A DNA stretch of 64,000 nucleotides from Bacillota bacterium (GTDB lineage: Bacteria > Bacillota > Clostridia > Lachnospirales > Lachnospiraceae): the NCBI GenBank assembly GCA_023387635.1, contig JAEWHU010000091.1, positions 1-64,000 on the forward strand, written 5' to 3'. Position 1 is the first letter of the stretch; each line of letters opens with the position of its first letter. The notes under the pieces were generated by a model. That model saw only the letters and a program-made list of their open reading frames with translations, did not search any database and was not told the origin of the DNA. The position numbers and the translations under genes are program-made. Of the stretch, positions 26,853-35,020 are shown one piece after another.

Positions 26853-26889
26853 AGATTATAATTGGATATAACAAATCGTGGAGGTTTCT

Positions 26890-28554
26890 ATGGAAGTATT
26901 ATTTTTGCCAATTAATCAGAAAATTACAGTGAATCATGGTGAAAATCTTTTTCAAGCCTCAAGGGAACATGGTATTGACCTAGGAGGTGTGTGTTCTGGA
27001 GGCAAAACCTGTGGTAAATGTAAGGTATTAATCACAAAAGGCAATACTAGCCCATTAGCATTAGAAGAGCTAAACACCCTTACCGAAGAAGAAATCAGGA
27101 GAGGGATGCGACTTGCTTGTTGCTTTTCTTGTACGCAAGACACTTGTGTTATACTACTTGATACGAATATAACCAAGGCTCATGCTAAAACCGATATGAA
27201 TTGTAGTAGTAGCGATGTATATAATGGTAATGTAAACAACAGCAATGAAAAGCTTAGAAATGAAAAGCTTAGCAATGAGAAGCCCGACAATGAAAATACT
27301 AGTATTTATGATAGTAAGAATTTAAGTGGTAGTTATGGTGTTGCAATTGATATTGGAACAACCCAAGTTGCAGCTCTTTTATGGGACATAGAAAAAAGAT
27401 GTGTTTTATGTGAAAAAAGTGAACCAAATCCACAATATTTGTATGGGATGGATGTAATATCTAGAATTACCTTTGGTAGTAAAAGCAATGCAAATGCAGA
27501 AGTATTATGTAAGTTAATACAAAAATGCTGTAATCAGATAATAAATCAGATGGTAAGTGAAACAAATGTTAATCCTAAAAAGATTGAATCTATTGTAGTT
27601 GTTGGAAATACCACCATGATTCATATATTTTTAGAAAGACCGTTAAGTAATTTATTAAAAGTTCCATTTTCAAATATAAATTATGATGGAGTGGAATGTA
27701 GAGCAATTGATTTAGGTTTTTTAGAATATAAGGATGCCCTTATATATGTTCTTCCCGGAATCCATGGACATGTTGGTTCTGATACCATGGGATGTATTAT
27801 TGAAAAAAATTTACATTCTATAAAAGGAATAACCTTACTTGTAGACATTGGTACAAATGGTGAAATAGTATTAGCCAAGGATGGTAAAATCGTTGTATGT
27901 TCTACGGCTGCAGGTCCTGCTTTTGAGGGAGCAACATTACAACAAGGGATGGTTGCAAAAGAAGGAGCTATTACCTCCGTTCGTATTGTTGGTGATAAAA
28001 TAAGCGTAGATTATATTGGAAGTGATAAAGAAAATAGTTATCCTATTGGTATTTGTGGAACTGGTGTATTAGAAGCATTAGCAGAATTCTATGCAAATGG
28101 GTATATGGATAGTACAGGAAGATTGCTAAATGAATATGGTTTGGAAAACTGCGTGACCCTATACAATGATGATTACCATAGAGTGGTGTTGACGCAAAAA
28201 GATATAAGAGAGATTCAATTGGCAAAAGGTGCTATCTATGCTGGTATTATTTTATTGTTAAAGGATACAGGAATTTCTATTAAAGATGTGGATAGAATCT
28301 ACTTAGCAGGTGCTTTTGGGAGCAAAACGAATTACGAAAAAATAATCAAAATAGGTTTATTGCCAAAGGTTAATATTAATATAATAAAGAGCATAGGAAA
28401 TGCAGCCTTAAACGGTGCTAGTAAGTTCTTATTAGGTGATATATCAAAAAAAGATATAGATGTAATAGCAGCCAATTGTAGTTATTTAGAATTAGCTACC
28501 AACGATGAATTTAATGAGGTATTTATAGATTCCATATCATTTCCAGATATATAA
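26890..28554 (+). CDS. RACo-like 2Fe-2S/ASKHA ATPase (DUF4445)
   Basis: The 554-residue protein has an N-terminal plant-type ferredoxin domain (Cys35, Cys41, Cys44 in VCSGGKTCGKC, and a later LACC), a low-complexity linker with NEKLx pentapeptide repeats (about 118-136), and a large ASKHA-fold domain starting GVAIDIGTTQVAAL with later LLVDIGTNGEIVLA. This is the architecture of reductive activators of corrinoid proteins. No corrinoid protein or methyltransferase gene lies nearby, so the partner is unknown. ATG 26890 follows GGAGG. Confidence 0.85.
   Translation: MEVLFLPINQKITVNHGENLFQASREHGIDLGGVCSGGKTCGKCKVLITKGNTSPLALEELNTLTEEEIRRGMRLACCFSCTQDTCVILLDTNITKAHAKTDMNCSSSDVYNGNVNNSNEKLRNEKLSNEKPDNENTSIYDSKNLSGSYGVAIDIGTTQVAALLWDIEKRCVLCEKSEPNPQYLYGMDVISRITFGSKSNANAEVLCKLIQKCCNQIINQMVSETNVNPKKIESIVVVGNTTMIHIFLERPLSNLLKVPFSNINYDGVECRAIDLGFLEYKDALIYVLPGIHGHVGSDTMGCIIEKNLHSIKGITLLVDIGTNGEIVLAKDGKIVVCSTAAGPAFEGATLQQGMVAKEGAITSVRIVGDKISVDYIGSDKENSYPIGICGTGVLEALAEFYANGYMDSTGRLLNEYGLENCVTLYNDDYHRVVLTQKDIREIQLAKGAIYAGIILLLKDTGISIKDVDRIYLAGAFGSKTNYEKIIKIGLLPKVNINIIKSIGNAALNGASKFLLGDISKKDIDVIAANCSYLELATNDEFNEVFIDSISFPDI
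27244..27297 (+). repeat. 15-bp in-frame tandem repeat in the linker
   Basis: Three full copies of a 15-base unit like AATGAAAAGCTTAGA plus a partial fourth encode NEKLR-NEKLS-NEKPD-NEN between ferredoxin and ASKHA domains. Confidence 0.9.
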
Positions 28555-28642
28555 CTATAAAAGTGAAGAGATAAGTTTTGGTTGCACTTTATTTAAAAGT
28601 GGATTATGCTAATAAATATAGGTGTAGGAAAAGGAGAATATT

Positions 28643-29701
28643 ATGAGTATAAAGAGTCAATCATTTGGTAAAACAAAATCCGGCGAAAAAGTTACTTTAT
28701 TTACCCTTACCAATCGTAATGGGATGAAAGTAAGCTTGACAAATTATGGAGCAAATATTGTAAGCATTATAGTTCCAGATAAAAAAGGTGATTTTTCAGA
28801 TGTAGTATTAGGATATGATGACATTGCAGGGTATGAAGTAAATGGACCAGGATATGGTTCGTTTATTGGACGTCATGCTAATCGAATTAGTAATGCTTCA
28901 TTTGTTATAAATGGTAAGAAGTATGAAGTGGAAAAAAATGATGGAAACAACCATTTACATGGTGGTTTAGTAGGATATAATAAATATGTATATGAAGAAG
29001 AAGTTTTTGAAGAAGATGATTCTATATCTGTTGAATTCTCTAGACTTAGTCCAGATATGGAACAAGGATATCCAGGAAACTTAGATATTAGTGTTACATA
29101 TACATTGACAGATGATAATGAATTAGTAATTGAATATGTAGCAGTTTCTGATAAAGATACTGTAATAAATTTAACAAATCATTCTTATTTTAATCTTGCG
29201 GGTCATGATAAAGGAACGATTTTAAATCATAAAGTAATGATTGATGCTGATAAATTCACACCAACTGATGATGAGTTAATTCCTACTGGAGAACTAAGAG
29301 ACGTAACAGGAACACCAATGGATTTTAGAAAATTAAAGGCAATTGGTGAGGAAATCGATGCTGATTATGAACCATTAAAACAAGCAGGTGGATATGATCA
29401 TAACTATGTACTTAATATTAGTGGTGATGAGATAGAAAAAGTAGGCGAGCTTGTGGATGAAGAGAGTGGTAGAGTAATGGAAATCTATACAGATATGCCT
29501 GGAATGCAACTTTATACAGGAAACTTTATAACAGGTACTGAAAAAGGTAAAAATGGTATTGTTTATAAAAAACGCGATGGTGTATGCTTTGAAACACAGT
29601 TTTTCCCTAATTCAACTAATATACCAGAATTCAAACCTTGTATATTTAAAGCTGGTCAAGAATTTGATTATGTAACAGTATATAAATTTAGTGTAAGGTA
29701 A
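28643..29701 (+). CDS. galM: Aldose 1-epimerase (mutarotase)
   Basis: The 352-residue protein shows the GalM signatures NNHLHGG (about 106-112), NLTNHSYFNLAG with the catalytic His (about 172-183), YDHNYVL and the catalytic Glu in FETQFFPNS. It interconverts alpha and beta anomers of hexoses and would support use of sugars released by the hydrolases further on. AAAGGAG precedes ATG 28643. It is 88 bases after the RACo-like gene with no terminator between, so cotranscription is possible. Confidence 0.94.
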   Translation: MSIKSQSFGKTKSGEKVTLFTLTNRNGMKVSLTNYGANIVSIIVPDKKGDFSDVVLGYDDIAGYEVNGPGYGSFIGRHANRISNASFVINGKKYEVEKNDGNNHLHGGLVGYNKYVYEEEVFEEDDSISVEFSRLSPDMEQGYPGNLDISVTYTLTDDNELVIEYVAVSDKDTVINLTNHSYFNLAGHDKGTILNHKVMIDADKFTPTDDELIPTGELRDVTGTPMDFRKLKAIGEEIDADYEPLKQAGGYDHNYVLNISGDEIEKVGELVDEESGRVMEIYTDMPGMQLYTGNFITGTEKGKNGIVYKKRDGVCFETQFFPNSTNIPEFKPCIFKAGQEFDYVTVYKFSVR

Positions 29702-29831
29702 AGTTAGGATATAGATTAGGGCGCTATAATATATGTTTGGGGAAATAAATATATTTATTCATTTACCCTAAAAATATATAGTTCTTAAATATGAATAAAA
29801 AGGACAGAACGTAAAGTTAGTCTATCATAAT

Positions 29832-29875
29832 AAAAATGCTTATGATTCCATATAATAGAATCATAAGCATTTTTT
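29832..29875. terminator. Bidirectional terminator
   Basis: Perfect stem AAAAATGCTTATGATTC (29832-29848) / 29858-29874 with T tract. It separates galM from the convergent upp. Confidence 0.93.
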
Positions 29876-29933
29876 AATACTTTAATTATTGAGCTTGTCT
29901 TACTTTGGCAAAAAAAAATTAACTAATTAATTT

Positions 29934-30563
29934 TCATTTTGTACCATAAATTCTATCGCCTGCATCACCAAGACCAGGTAATATATAACCATTCTCGTTT
30001 AATCTTTCATCCAAAGCACCAATGTAAACATTAACATCAGGATGCTCGTCAGTGAACCTTTTAACACCTTCTGGGGCTGCAATAAGACATAGGAAATGAA
30101 TTTTACTTATTCCCTTATTTTTTAATAATTGAATAGCTGCACTAGCAGAGCCACCAGTTGCAAGCATAGGATCCACTACAAAGATTTCTCTTTCAGCGGC
30201 ATCAATAGGAAGCTTACAGAAATATTCCACAGGTTCTAATGTTTCCTCGTTACGATATAAGCCGATATGACCAACTTTAGCATTAGGAATTAAGTTTAAA
30301 ATACCATCGGCCATATGAAGACCTGCTCTAAGGATAGGAACAATACAAAGTTTCTTTCCAGCGATTTCCTGTGCGATAGTTTTTACTAGAGGAGTTTCAA
30401 TTTCAATATCAGCAAGAGGAAGTTCTCTTGTTGCCTCATAGCAGATAAGCATTGCAACTTCAGATACTAAATCACGAAATTCTTTTGTAGAAGTTGTTTT
30501 GCGTCTCATAATACCTATCTTGTGTTGAATCAGCGGGTGTTCCATGCAAATAACTTTAGACAT
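29934..30563 (-). CDS. upp: Uracil phosphoribosyltransferase
   Basis: The 209-residue protein salvages uracil to UMP using PRPP. The PRPP loop [12 protein letters not shown] (about 127-138), the N-terminal [16 protein letters not shown] and the C-terminal [13 protein letters not shown] uracil-binding loop are typical. GGAGG stands seven bases before the start at 30563. It is monocistronic. Confidence 0.96.
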   Translation of the reverse strand: MSKVICMEHPLIQHKIGIMRRKTTSTKEFRDLVSEVAMLICYEATRELPLADIEIETPLVKTIAQEIAGKKLCIVPILRAGLHMADGILNLIPNAKVGHIGLYRNEETLEPVEYFCKLPIDAAEREIFVVDPMLATGGSASAAIQLLKNKGISKIHFLCLIAAPEGVKRFTDEHPDVNVYIGALDERLNENGYILPGLGDAGDRIYGTK

Positions 30564-31135
30564 AATCTTGCCTCCAAATATTTTTATAAAATGTTTTATT
30601 TAATTTACTAGATCTAAAAACTATTATAACAAATATTATTGTCTAAGAAAAGATAAAAATTATGTATATTGTAATTTATACAAAAGAGTTGGATTTTTCT
30701 GAATTTCAAGTGGTAATTATGTGAGATTCTACAAGATTATGGACATAAATGAATATAATTGGAAGAAAAATTAGAAAAGGACAGAGGAGAAGCCCAGTAG
30801 AGGGGGGAGGGTAACTACTAGGCTTTGTTTTATGAAAAAAATTATCTTATTAGCATTGTTGGATGTAACTTATTAACTATGACTTTATTATAATAGACAT
30901 ATATGTTTATAGTATGGATGATTTATGAACAATTTGTGAATATTCAAACAATTTAAATTAACTTTATATCTACAAGGGGTATAAGGTTGTTAGTAATAAA
31001 AGAAGTGGATTGTATAGTTTTACAAAAAAAGGAACACTTATCAAATATTACAGAGGTTACAAATAAGAAAAAAACTAATACTAAGAGAAACATCTAATAA
31101 CAGAATATTAAAAACTAGATGAAAGAAGGTATGAA
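30564..31135. other. 572-base intergenic region upstream of upp and 31136
   Basis: It contains the upp ribosome-binding site and a likely TATAAT for upp on the minus strand, a TATAAT (30754-30759) on the plus strand followed by a terminator-like hairpin at 30790-30825, and AT-rich sequence with no usable reading frame. I see nothing else. Confidence 0.5.
30766..30830 (+). ncRNA. Candidate short RNA with G-rich terminator loop
   Basis: A -10-like TATAAT at 30754-30759 is followed within 70 bases by AAGCCCAGTAG / CTACTAGGCTT (30790-30800 with 30815-30825, one mismatch) and TTTGTTTT. The loop is G-rich (AGGGGGGAGGG). No -35 box of good quality and no reading frame are present, so this is tentative. 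Confidence 0.3.
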
Positions 31136-31594
31136 ATGGCAAGTGTCTTTAAAAAATTAATTAGTGATGAACTTGGTGAAACTAATTACAATAAATATTT
31201 CTTTGTATGTCAAAAAAGTTTACACAGTAAAGTTTTTGATAGTAAAGAAATTTACTTTGATATATATGAACGTTTAAAGAATAAAGATAAAATATCAATA
31301 AAAAAAATGCAGGAAAGATTAAACGATTCAATCTTATATGTTATGCGAATTAGTAAAACTTATTATTTATCTTTTATTTTTTTACTTGCAGCTATCTTTT
31401 TCCTATTTGCAAAAAAATTTGATCCTATTATTATCGTGGTTACAATTATTATTATGAGTATAGGTTTTTTAGTTAAAACTTATGAATATTTAATTAATAA
31501 ATATTGCTTTATTGATGCTCAAATTGTTTTGGTCTATAAGACAGTACTTGATAAAGTATCATTACTAAAAGAAATTGAAAAACCAACGGAATAA
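31136..31594 (+). CDS. Hypothetical membrane protein, 152 aa
   Basis: An N-terminal soluble part of about 75 residues (lysine-rich, with ERLKNKDKISIKKMQERL) is followed by two closely spaced membrane helices (about 77-94 and 98-116) and a short tail. I do not recognise a family. A good site (GAAAGAAGGT) precedes ATG 31136. A large hairpin follows, so it is probably a separate transcript from the SPFH gene though in the same direction. Confidence 0.7.
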   Translation: MASVFKKLISDELGETNYNKYFFVCQKSLHSKVFDSKEIYFDIYERLKNKDKISIKKMQERLNDSILYVMRISKTYYLSFIFLLAAIFFLFAKKFDPIIIVVTIIIMSIGFLVKTYEYLINKYCFIDAQIVLVYKTVLDKVSLLKEIEKPTE

Positions 31595-31610
31595 TTAAGT
31601 TTATAATAAT

Positions 31611-31655
31611 TAATAAATTCTCTTTTTATTATATAGATAAAAAGAGAATTTATTA
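31611..31655. terminator. 17-bp hairpin terminator
   Basis: TAATAAATTCTCTTTTT (31611-31627) pairs perfectly with 31639-31655. The arms are A/T-rich, so it can work in either direction. Confidence 0.7.
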
Positions 31656-31669
31656 TTACCAATATCTTC

Positions 31670-31697
31670 TTGAACTTTGTTGAATATATATTATAAT
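31670..31697 (+). promoter_or_regulatory. Promoter of the SPFH cluster
   Basis: TTGAAC (31670-31675), 16 bases, TATAAT (31692-31697), 66 bases before the SPFH gene start. Confidence 0.65.
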
Positions 31698-31763
31698 AGT
31701 AGTAATTGATAATATATTTAAAAAGAATAATAGTTATTAATTTTTTAATAGGAGGGGATAAAC

Positions 31764-33059
31764 ATGGCTATAATTGATGTTATAAAATATAATGGAACTC
31801 CTGATATTTTAGCGTGGAAGTATCCAATAGAAGAGTTAGGGACATGGACGCAATTAATCGTAAATGAATCTCAAGAGGTTGTATTATTCAAAGGCGGTAA
31901 AGCTTTGGATGTTTTTGGAAGTGGAAGACACACCCTTGAAACAGCAAATATTCCTTTGCTTAATAATATTATTAATATACCATTTGGTGGTCGGTCTCCT
32001 TTCACAGCCGAGATTTGGTATATAAATAAAGTATATTCTTTAGATGTTAAATGGGGAACAGCAACGCCAATTCAGCTTCAAGATCCTAAGTATGGATTAT
32101 TTGCGCCAGTTAGATCCTTTGGTCAATTTGGAATGAAGATTGAGGACTCAAAGAAATTTTTAATTAAATTAGTTGGAACACTACCAGTATTTGATAGAGA
32201 GACTCTAGTAAAGTATTTTAGAGGTCTATATGTTACAAAAGTAAAGGATACTATTTCTACATATTTGGTACATAAGCAGATCAGTATACTGGAAATAAAT
32301 GCATATCTTGATGAGCTTTCTGAATTTATGCAAAAACGAATACAACCAACTTTAGATGAATATGGCATAAAACTTGCTAATTTTTATGTAAATGATATTA
32401 GTGTACCAGAAGATGATTTGGGAGTTAAAAAATTAAAAGAAGCCTTAGCTAAACGCGCAGAGATGAATATTATAGGGTATAATTACCAACAAGAAAGATC
32501 TTTTGATACATTAGAAGGTGCTGCAAGTAACCCGGGTTCTGTTTCATCAGGATTTGTTGGAGCGGGAATTGGATTAGGTATGGGAGCTAATCTAGGGGGG
32601 ACTTTTGGAAGTCAATTTGGGGGTATAGTGAATGAACTTAATACAAAAGCTACTTCACTAAAGGATTGCCCTAATTGTCATGTGGATTTTGATAGTGATA
32701 GTAGGTTCTGTCCTAGTTGTGGATTTGACACTAAAAAAGAAGGAAAAAATGCTAATGTAATCAATTGCTTAGGATGCAATACTACAATAAGTGAAGATAC
32801 TAAGTTTTGTCCTGAATGTGGTAAAAAGTATTGTCCTTGCCCTAATTGTAAAGCAGATAGAGAGGACTCTACAGCCTCTTGCCCTAATTGTGGCTATGTG
32901 AAAGCAGATACCTGTGGTAATTGCGGGAATGAATTAAGTAGTAAAAAACTTAAATTTTGTCCTGAATGTGGTATATCTTTATTAAAAAAATGTCAAAGCT
33001 GTAATACTACAATAGAGGGAAATGTGAAATTCTGTCCAGAATGTGGAGAGAAATTATAA
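31764..33059 (+). CDS. SPFH-domain protein with C-terminal zinc ribbons
   Basis: The 431-residue protein has an SPFH/band-7-like domain (about 1-240) as in Bacillus YdjI, a glycine-rich linker (about 260-295: VGAGIGLGMGANLGG) and about five CxxC...CxxC zinc ribbons (about 301-431: CPNC-CPSC, CLGC-CPEC, CPNC-CPNC, CGNC-CPEC, CQSC-CPEC). YdjI-type proteins are thought to act at the membrane under envelope stress; here the partner would be one of the two membrane genes downstream. GGAGGGG precedes ATG 31764. Confidence 0.85.
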   Translation: MAIIDVIKYNGTPDILAWKYPIEELGTWTQLIVNESQEVVLFKGGKALDVFGSGRHTLETANIPLLNNIINIPFGGRSPFTAEIWYINKVYSLDVKWGTATPIQLQDPKYGLFAPVRSFGQFGMKIEDSKKFLIKLVGTLPVFDRETLVKYFRGLYVTKVKDTISTYLVHKQISILEINAYLDELSEFMQKRIQPTLDEYGIKLANFYVNDISVPEDDLGVKKLKEALAKRAEMNIIGYNYQQERSFDTLEGAASNPGSVSSGFVGAGIGLGMGANLGGTFGSQFGGIVNELNTKATSLKDCPNCHVDFDSDSRFCPSCGFDTKKEGKNANVINCLGCNTTISEDTKFCPECGKKYCPCPNCKADREDSTASCPNCGYVKADTCGNCGNELSSKKLKFCPECGISLLKKCQSCNTTIEGNVKFCPECGEKL

Positions 33060-33079
33060 GATAGCTGGAGGTAATTGTT

Positions 33080-33781
33080 ATGTTTAAAACGAGAAGATAC
33101 AGTGTAATTTCTAATATAGGAATAATTATTTTTATATTTACTCTATTTAGTTTCTTTTTAGCAGTTAAAAATATTCAGGCTATAGATATACTGTCGTTAC
33201 TATTTATAAGTGGTGCAGAAATCATTTTTTTTGGTGGATTAATTTATATTGAAAATATATCTGGTAAAACTTATCAAGGTATATTAAGAAGTGGTGGTTA
33301 TTCGGTTTTAGGTTTATATGCTTTTGCCAATATTGTAGTATCTATCCTTTTCATGGCCTTTTTGAGAAAAAGTATAGCATTATTCTTTATTCTACAGTTG
33401 GCATTAATATCAATTCTTCTAATATTAATGATATTAATTATTTCTTCAAGTAAGAGTATCTATGAAAAGAATTCTATAACTCTTAATTCTGTATCAATGC
33501 TAGAGAAGCTTACGAAGGAGATAAGTTATATAAGAGATTGTAATAAGAACTCTGAACTTTCACCTAAGTTAGATAAATTGTTTGATAGTATTTATTATAG
33601 TGACAACTCTAAAAGTGATGATTCTGAAGCTATGATAGCTAATAAATTAAGTGAGTTAAAAGAAGCTTTTACAAATGAAAAAGATAACATAGATAAAATT
33701 AATCATCTTATTGAACAGATTCAAGCACTAATTATTAAAAGAAATCTTAATATAAAGCAATTTAGTAGCGGAAATATATAA
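33080..33781 (+). CDS. Hypothetical four-helix membrane protein
   Basis: The 233-residue protein has four predicted membrane helices (about 8-27, 33-52, 68-90, 93-115), then a cytoplasmic helical tail with coiled-coil character (KLSELKEAFTNEKDNIDKINHLIEQIQAL). It follows the SPFH gene by 20 bases with its own GGAGG, so it is in the same operon. No family was recognised. A role as membrane partner of the SPFH protein is an inference from position. Confidence 0.75.
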   Translation: MFKTRRYSVISNIGIIIFIFTLFSFFLAVKNIQAIDILSLLFISGAEIIFFGGLIYIENISGKTYQGILRSGGYSVLGLYAFANIVVSILFMAFLRKSIALFFILQLALISILLILMILIISSSKSIYEKNSITLNSVSMLEKLTKEISYIRDCNKNSELSPKLDKLFDSIYYSDNSKSDDSEAMIANKLSELKEAFTNEKDNIDKINHLIEQIQALIIKRNLNIKQFSSGNI

Positions 33782-33803
33782 AATTAATGTGTAGGAGAGT
33801 ATT

Positions 33804-34457
33804 ATGAATAATAATAAAAAAATAAAAGAGTTTAAAACGGGGACTGTGATATTTTGGTTTTTTGTATTTTTTCCTATAGGAATCTTTTTATTGTATAAAA
33901 AACAGACGAGTGATAAGTCAAATTTAGTTAAAAATAGTAAGATAAAAAAAATATATGGTTGGATTTTTATTGTATGGGGGTTTATTTATCTAATTCAGAT
34001 AACGGATAGTGATATTATGAGTACTATGATTACAGCATGGTTGGTATGTACAATACCAGGTGCTTATTTAGTATATAGAGCTAGCAAGCTTGACAAATTA
34101 AATAAAGCTAGAGTAGAATATAGTAGGATAATTGGTACGAACCATGAAACTTCATTAGATTATATTGCATCCATTACAAATTCATCCTATGAGAAAGTGT
34201 TGAATAATATGAAAATATTATTAGATTTACAAGTATTTAACATAGGGTTTATTGATAGTAATAGGCATATGTATATTATTCCAGAGCAAAAAATACATAC
34301 GAATAACATAAAGTTTGTGCATAATGTAATGGTGCAAGAAAATATCTCACAACCGATTTCAAAAGCAATAAATTGTAAAAATTGTGGGGCTAATAACAAT
34401 GTTATGACTGGCTCAGTTTCAGAATGTGAATTTTGCGGTTCACCTATATCAGTGTAA
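33804..34457 (+). CDS. Membrane protein with C-terminal zinc ribbon
   Basis: The 217-residue protein has two or three helices in the first half (about 12-30, 48-65, 70-90), a middle segment (about 98-175) that resembles a small winged-helix fold (SLDYIASITNSSYEKVLNNMKILLDL), and a C-terminal ribbon CKNCG...CEFCGSPI (about 193-215). It ends the SPFH operon, 22 bases after the previous gene. The recurrence of zinc ribbons within the operon suggests a shared assembly. Function unknown. Confidence 0.72.
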   Translation: MNNNKKIKEFKTGTVIFWFFVFFPIGIFLLYKKQTSDKSNLVKNSKIKKIYGWIFIVWGFIYLIQITDSDIMSTMITAWLVCTIPGAYLVYRASKLDKLNKARVEYSRIIGTNHETSLDYIASITNSSYEKVLNNMKILLDLQVFNIGFIDSNRHMYIIPEQKIHTNNIKFVHNVMVQENISQPISKAINCKNCGANNNVMTGSVSECEFCGSPISV

Positions 34458-34561
34458 TCATATATAATGGGTAAGCTTTGAAGTTTATCCCAAAATGGCA
34501 TTCCATAATTATTTATGAATTATATTGAGGAATAAAATGTATATTTAAAGTCAAGTTGATG

Positions 34562-34592
34562 GGGAGCATAACTAAGTTATGCTCCCTTAGGT
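34562..34592 (+). terminator. Terminator-like hairpin of the SPFH operon
   Basis: Perfect 11-bp stem GGGAGCATAAC / GTTATGCTCCC with loop TAA. The U tract is weak (TTAGGTTATT). Confidence 0.6.
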
Positions 34593-34725
34593 TATTATAT
34601 GGACAAAAATAAAAGGAATTATATATTGCTCACATAACTATATGAAATATACCTATATAAAAGGCTACAATATATAACTAAATATATATTTGTTACATAT
34701 ATTTTTAAAATCATATTTATATAAA

Positions 34726-34870
34726 ATTACTAATAATTGTTACATTAATACTAATTATTGTTTTGATTTTAGTCATATTAAGCAAAGTTTACTAATAATT
34801 GTTATGCGATTACTAATAGTTGCTATGAGTTGTTCTAATTGTTGAGCATTTCGCTGAAATGTACTAGAAT
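34726..34870 (+). promoter_or_regulatory. Promoter and repeated operator sites of the GH2-ABC operon
   Basis: Four related sites of the form TTACTAATAATTGTTA occur at about 34727, 34747, 34788 and 34809. They lie upstream of TTGAGC (34842-34847), 17 bases, TAGAAT (34865-34870). The spacer contains a perfect inverted repeat CATTTC-gct-GAAATG (34847-34861). The direct repeats look like activator sites and the spacer palindrome like a repressor site; the proteins are not identified. The rest of the 34458-35020 gap is AT-rich and empty. Confidence 0.5.
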
Positions 34871-35020
34871 ACAACTATGTAAGAATACTAAGTTTACTAA
34901 CTTATATAGATAAATTCACAGTATCATAGATGATAATAAACCAAAAAGTGAGATGAAAGTATGTGTTTGCGATGGGGCCACAAACTTAGCACAAAAAGTA
35001 ACGCAGAAATGAGGAAGAAT

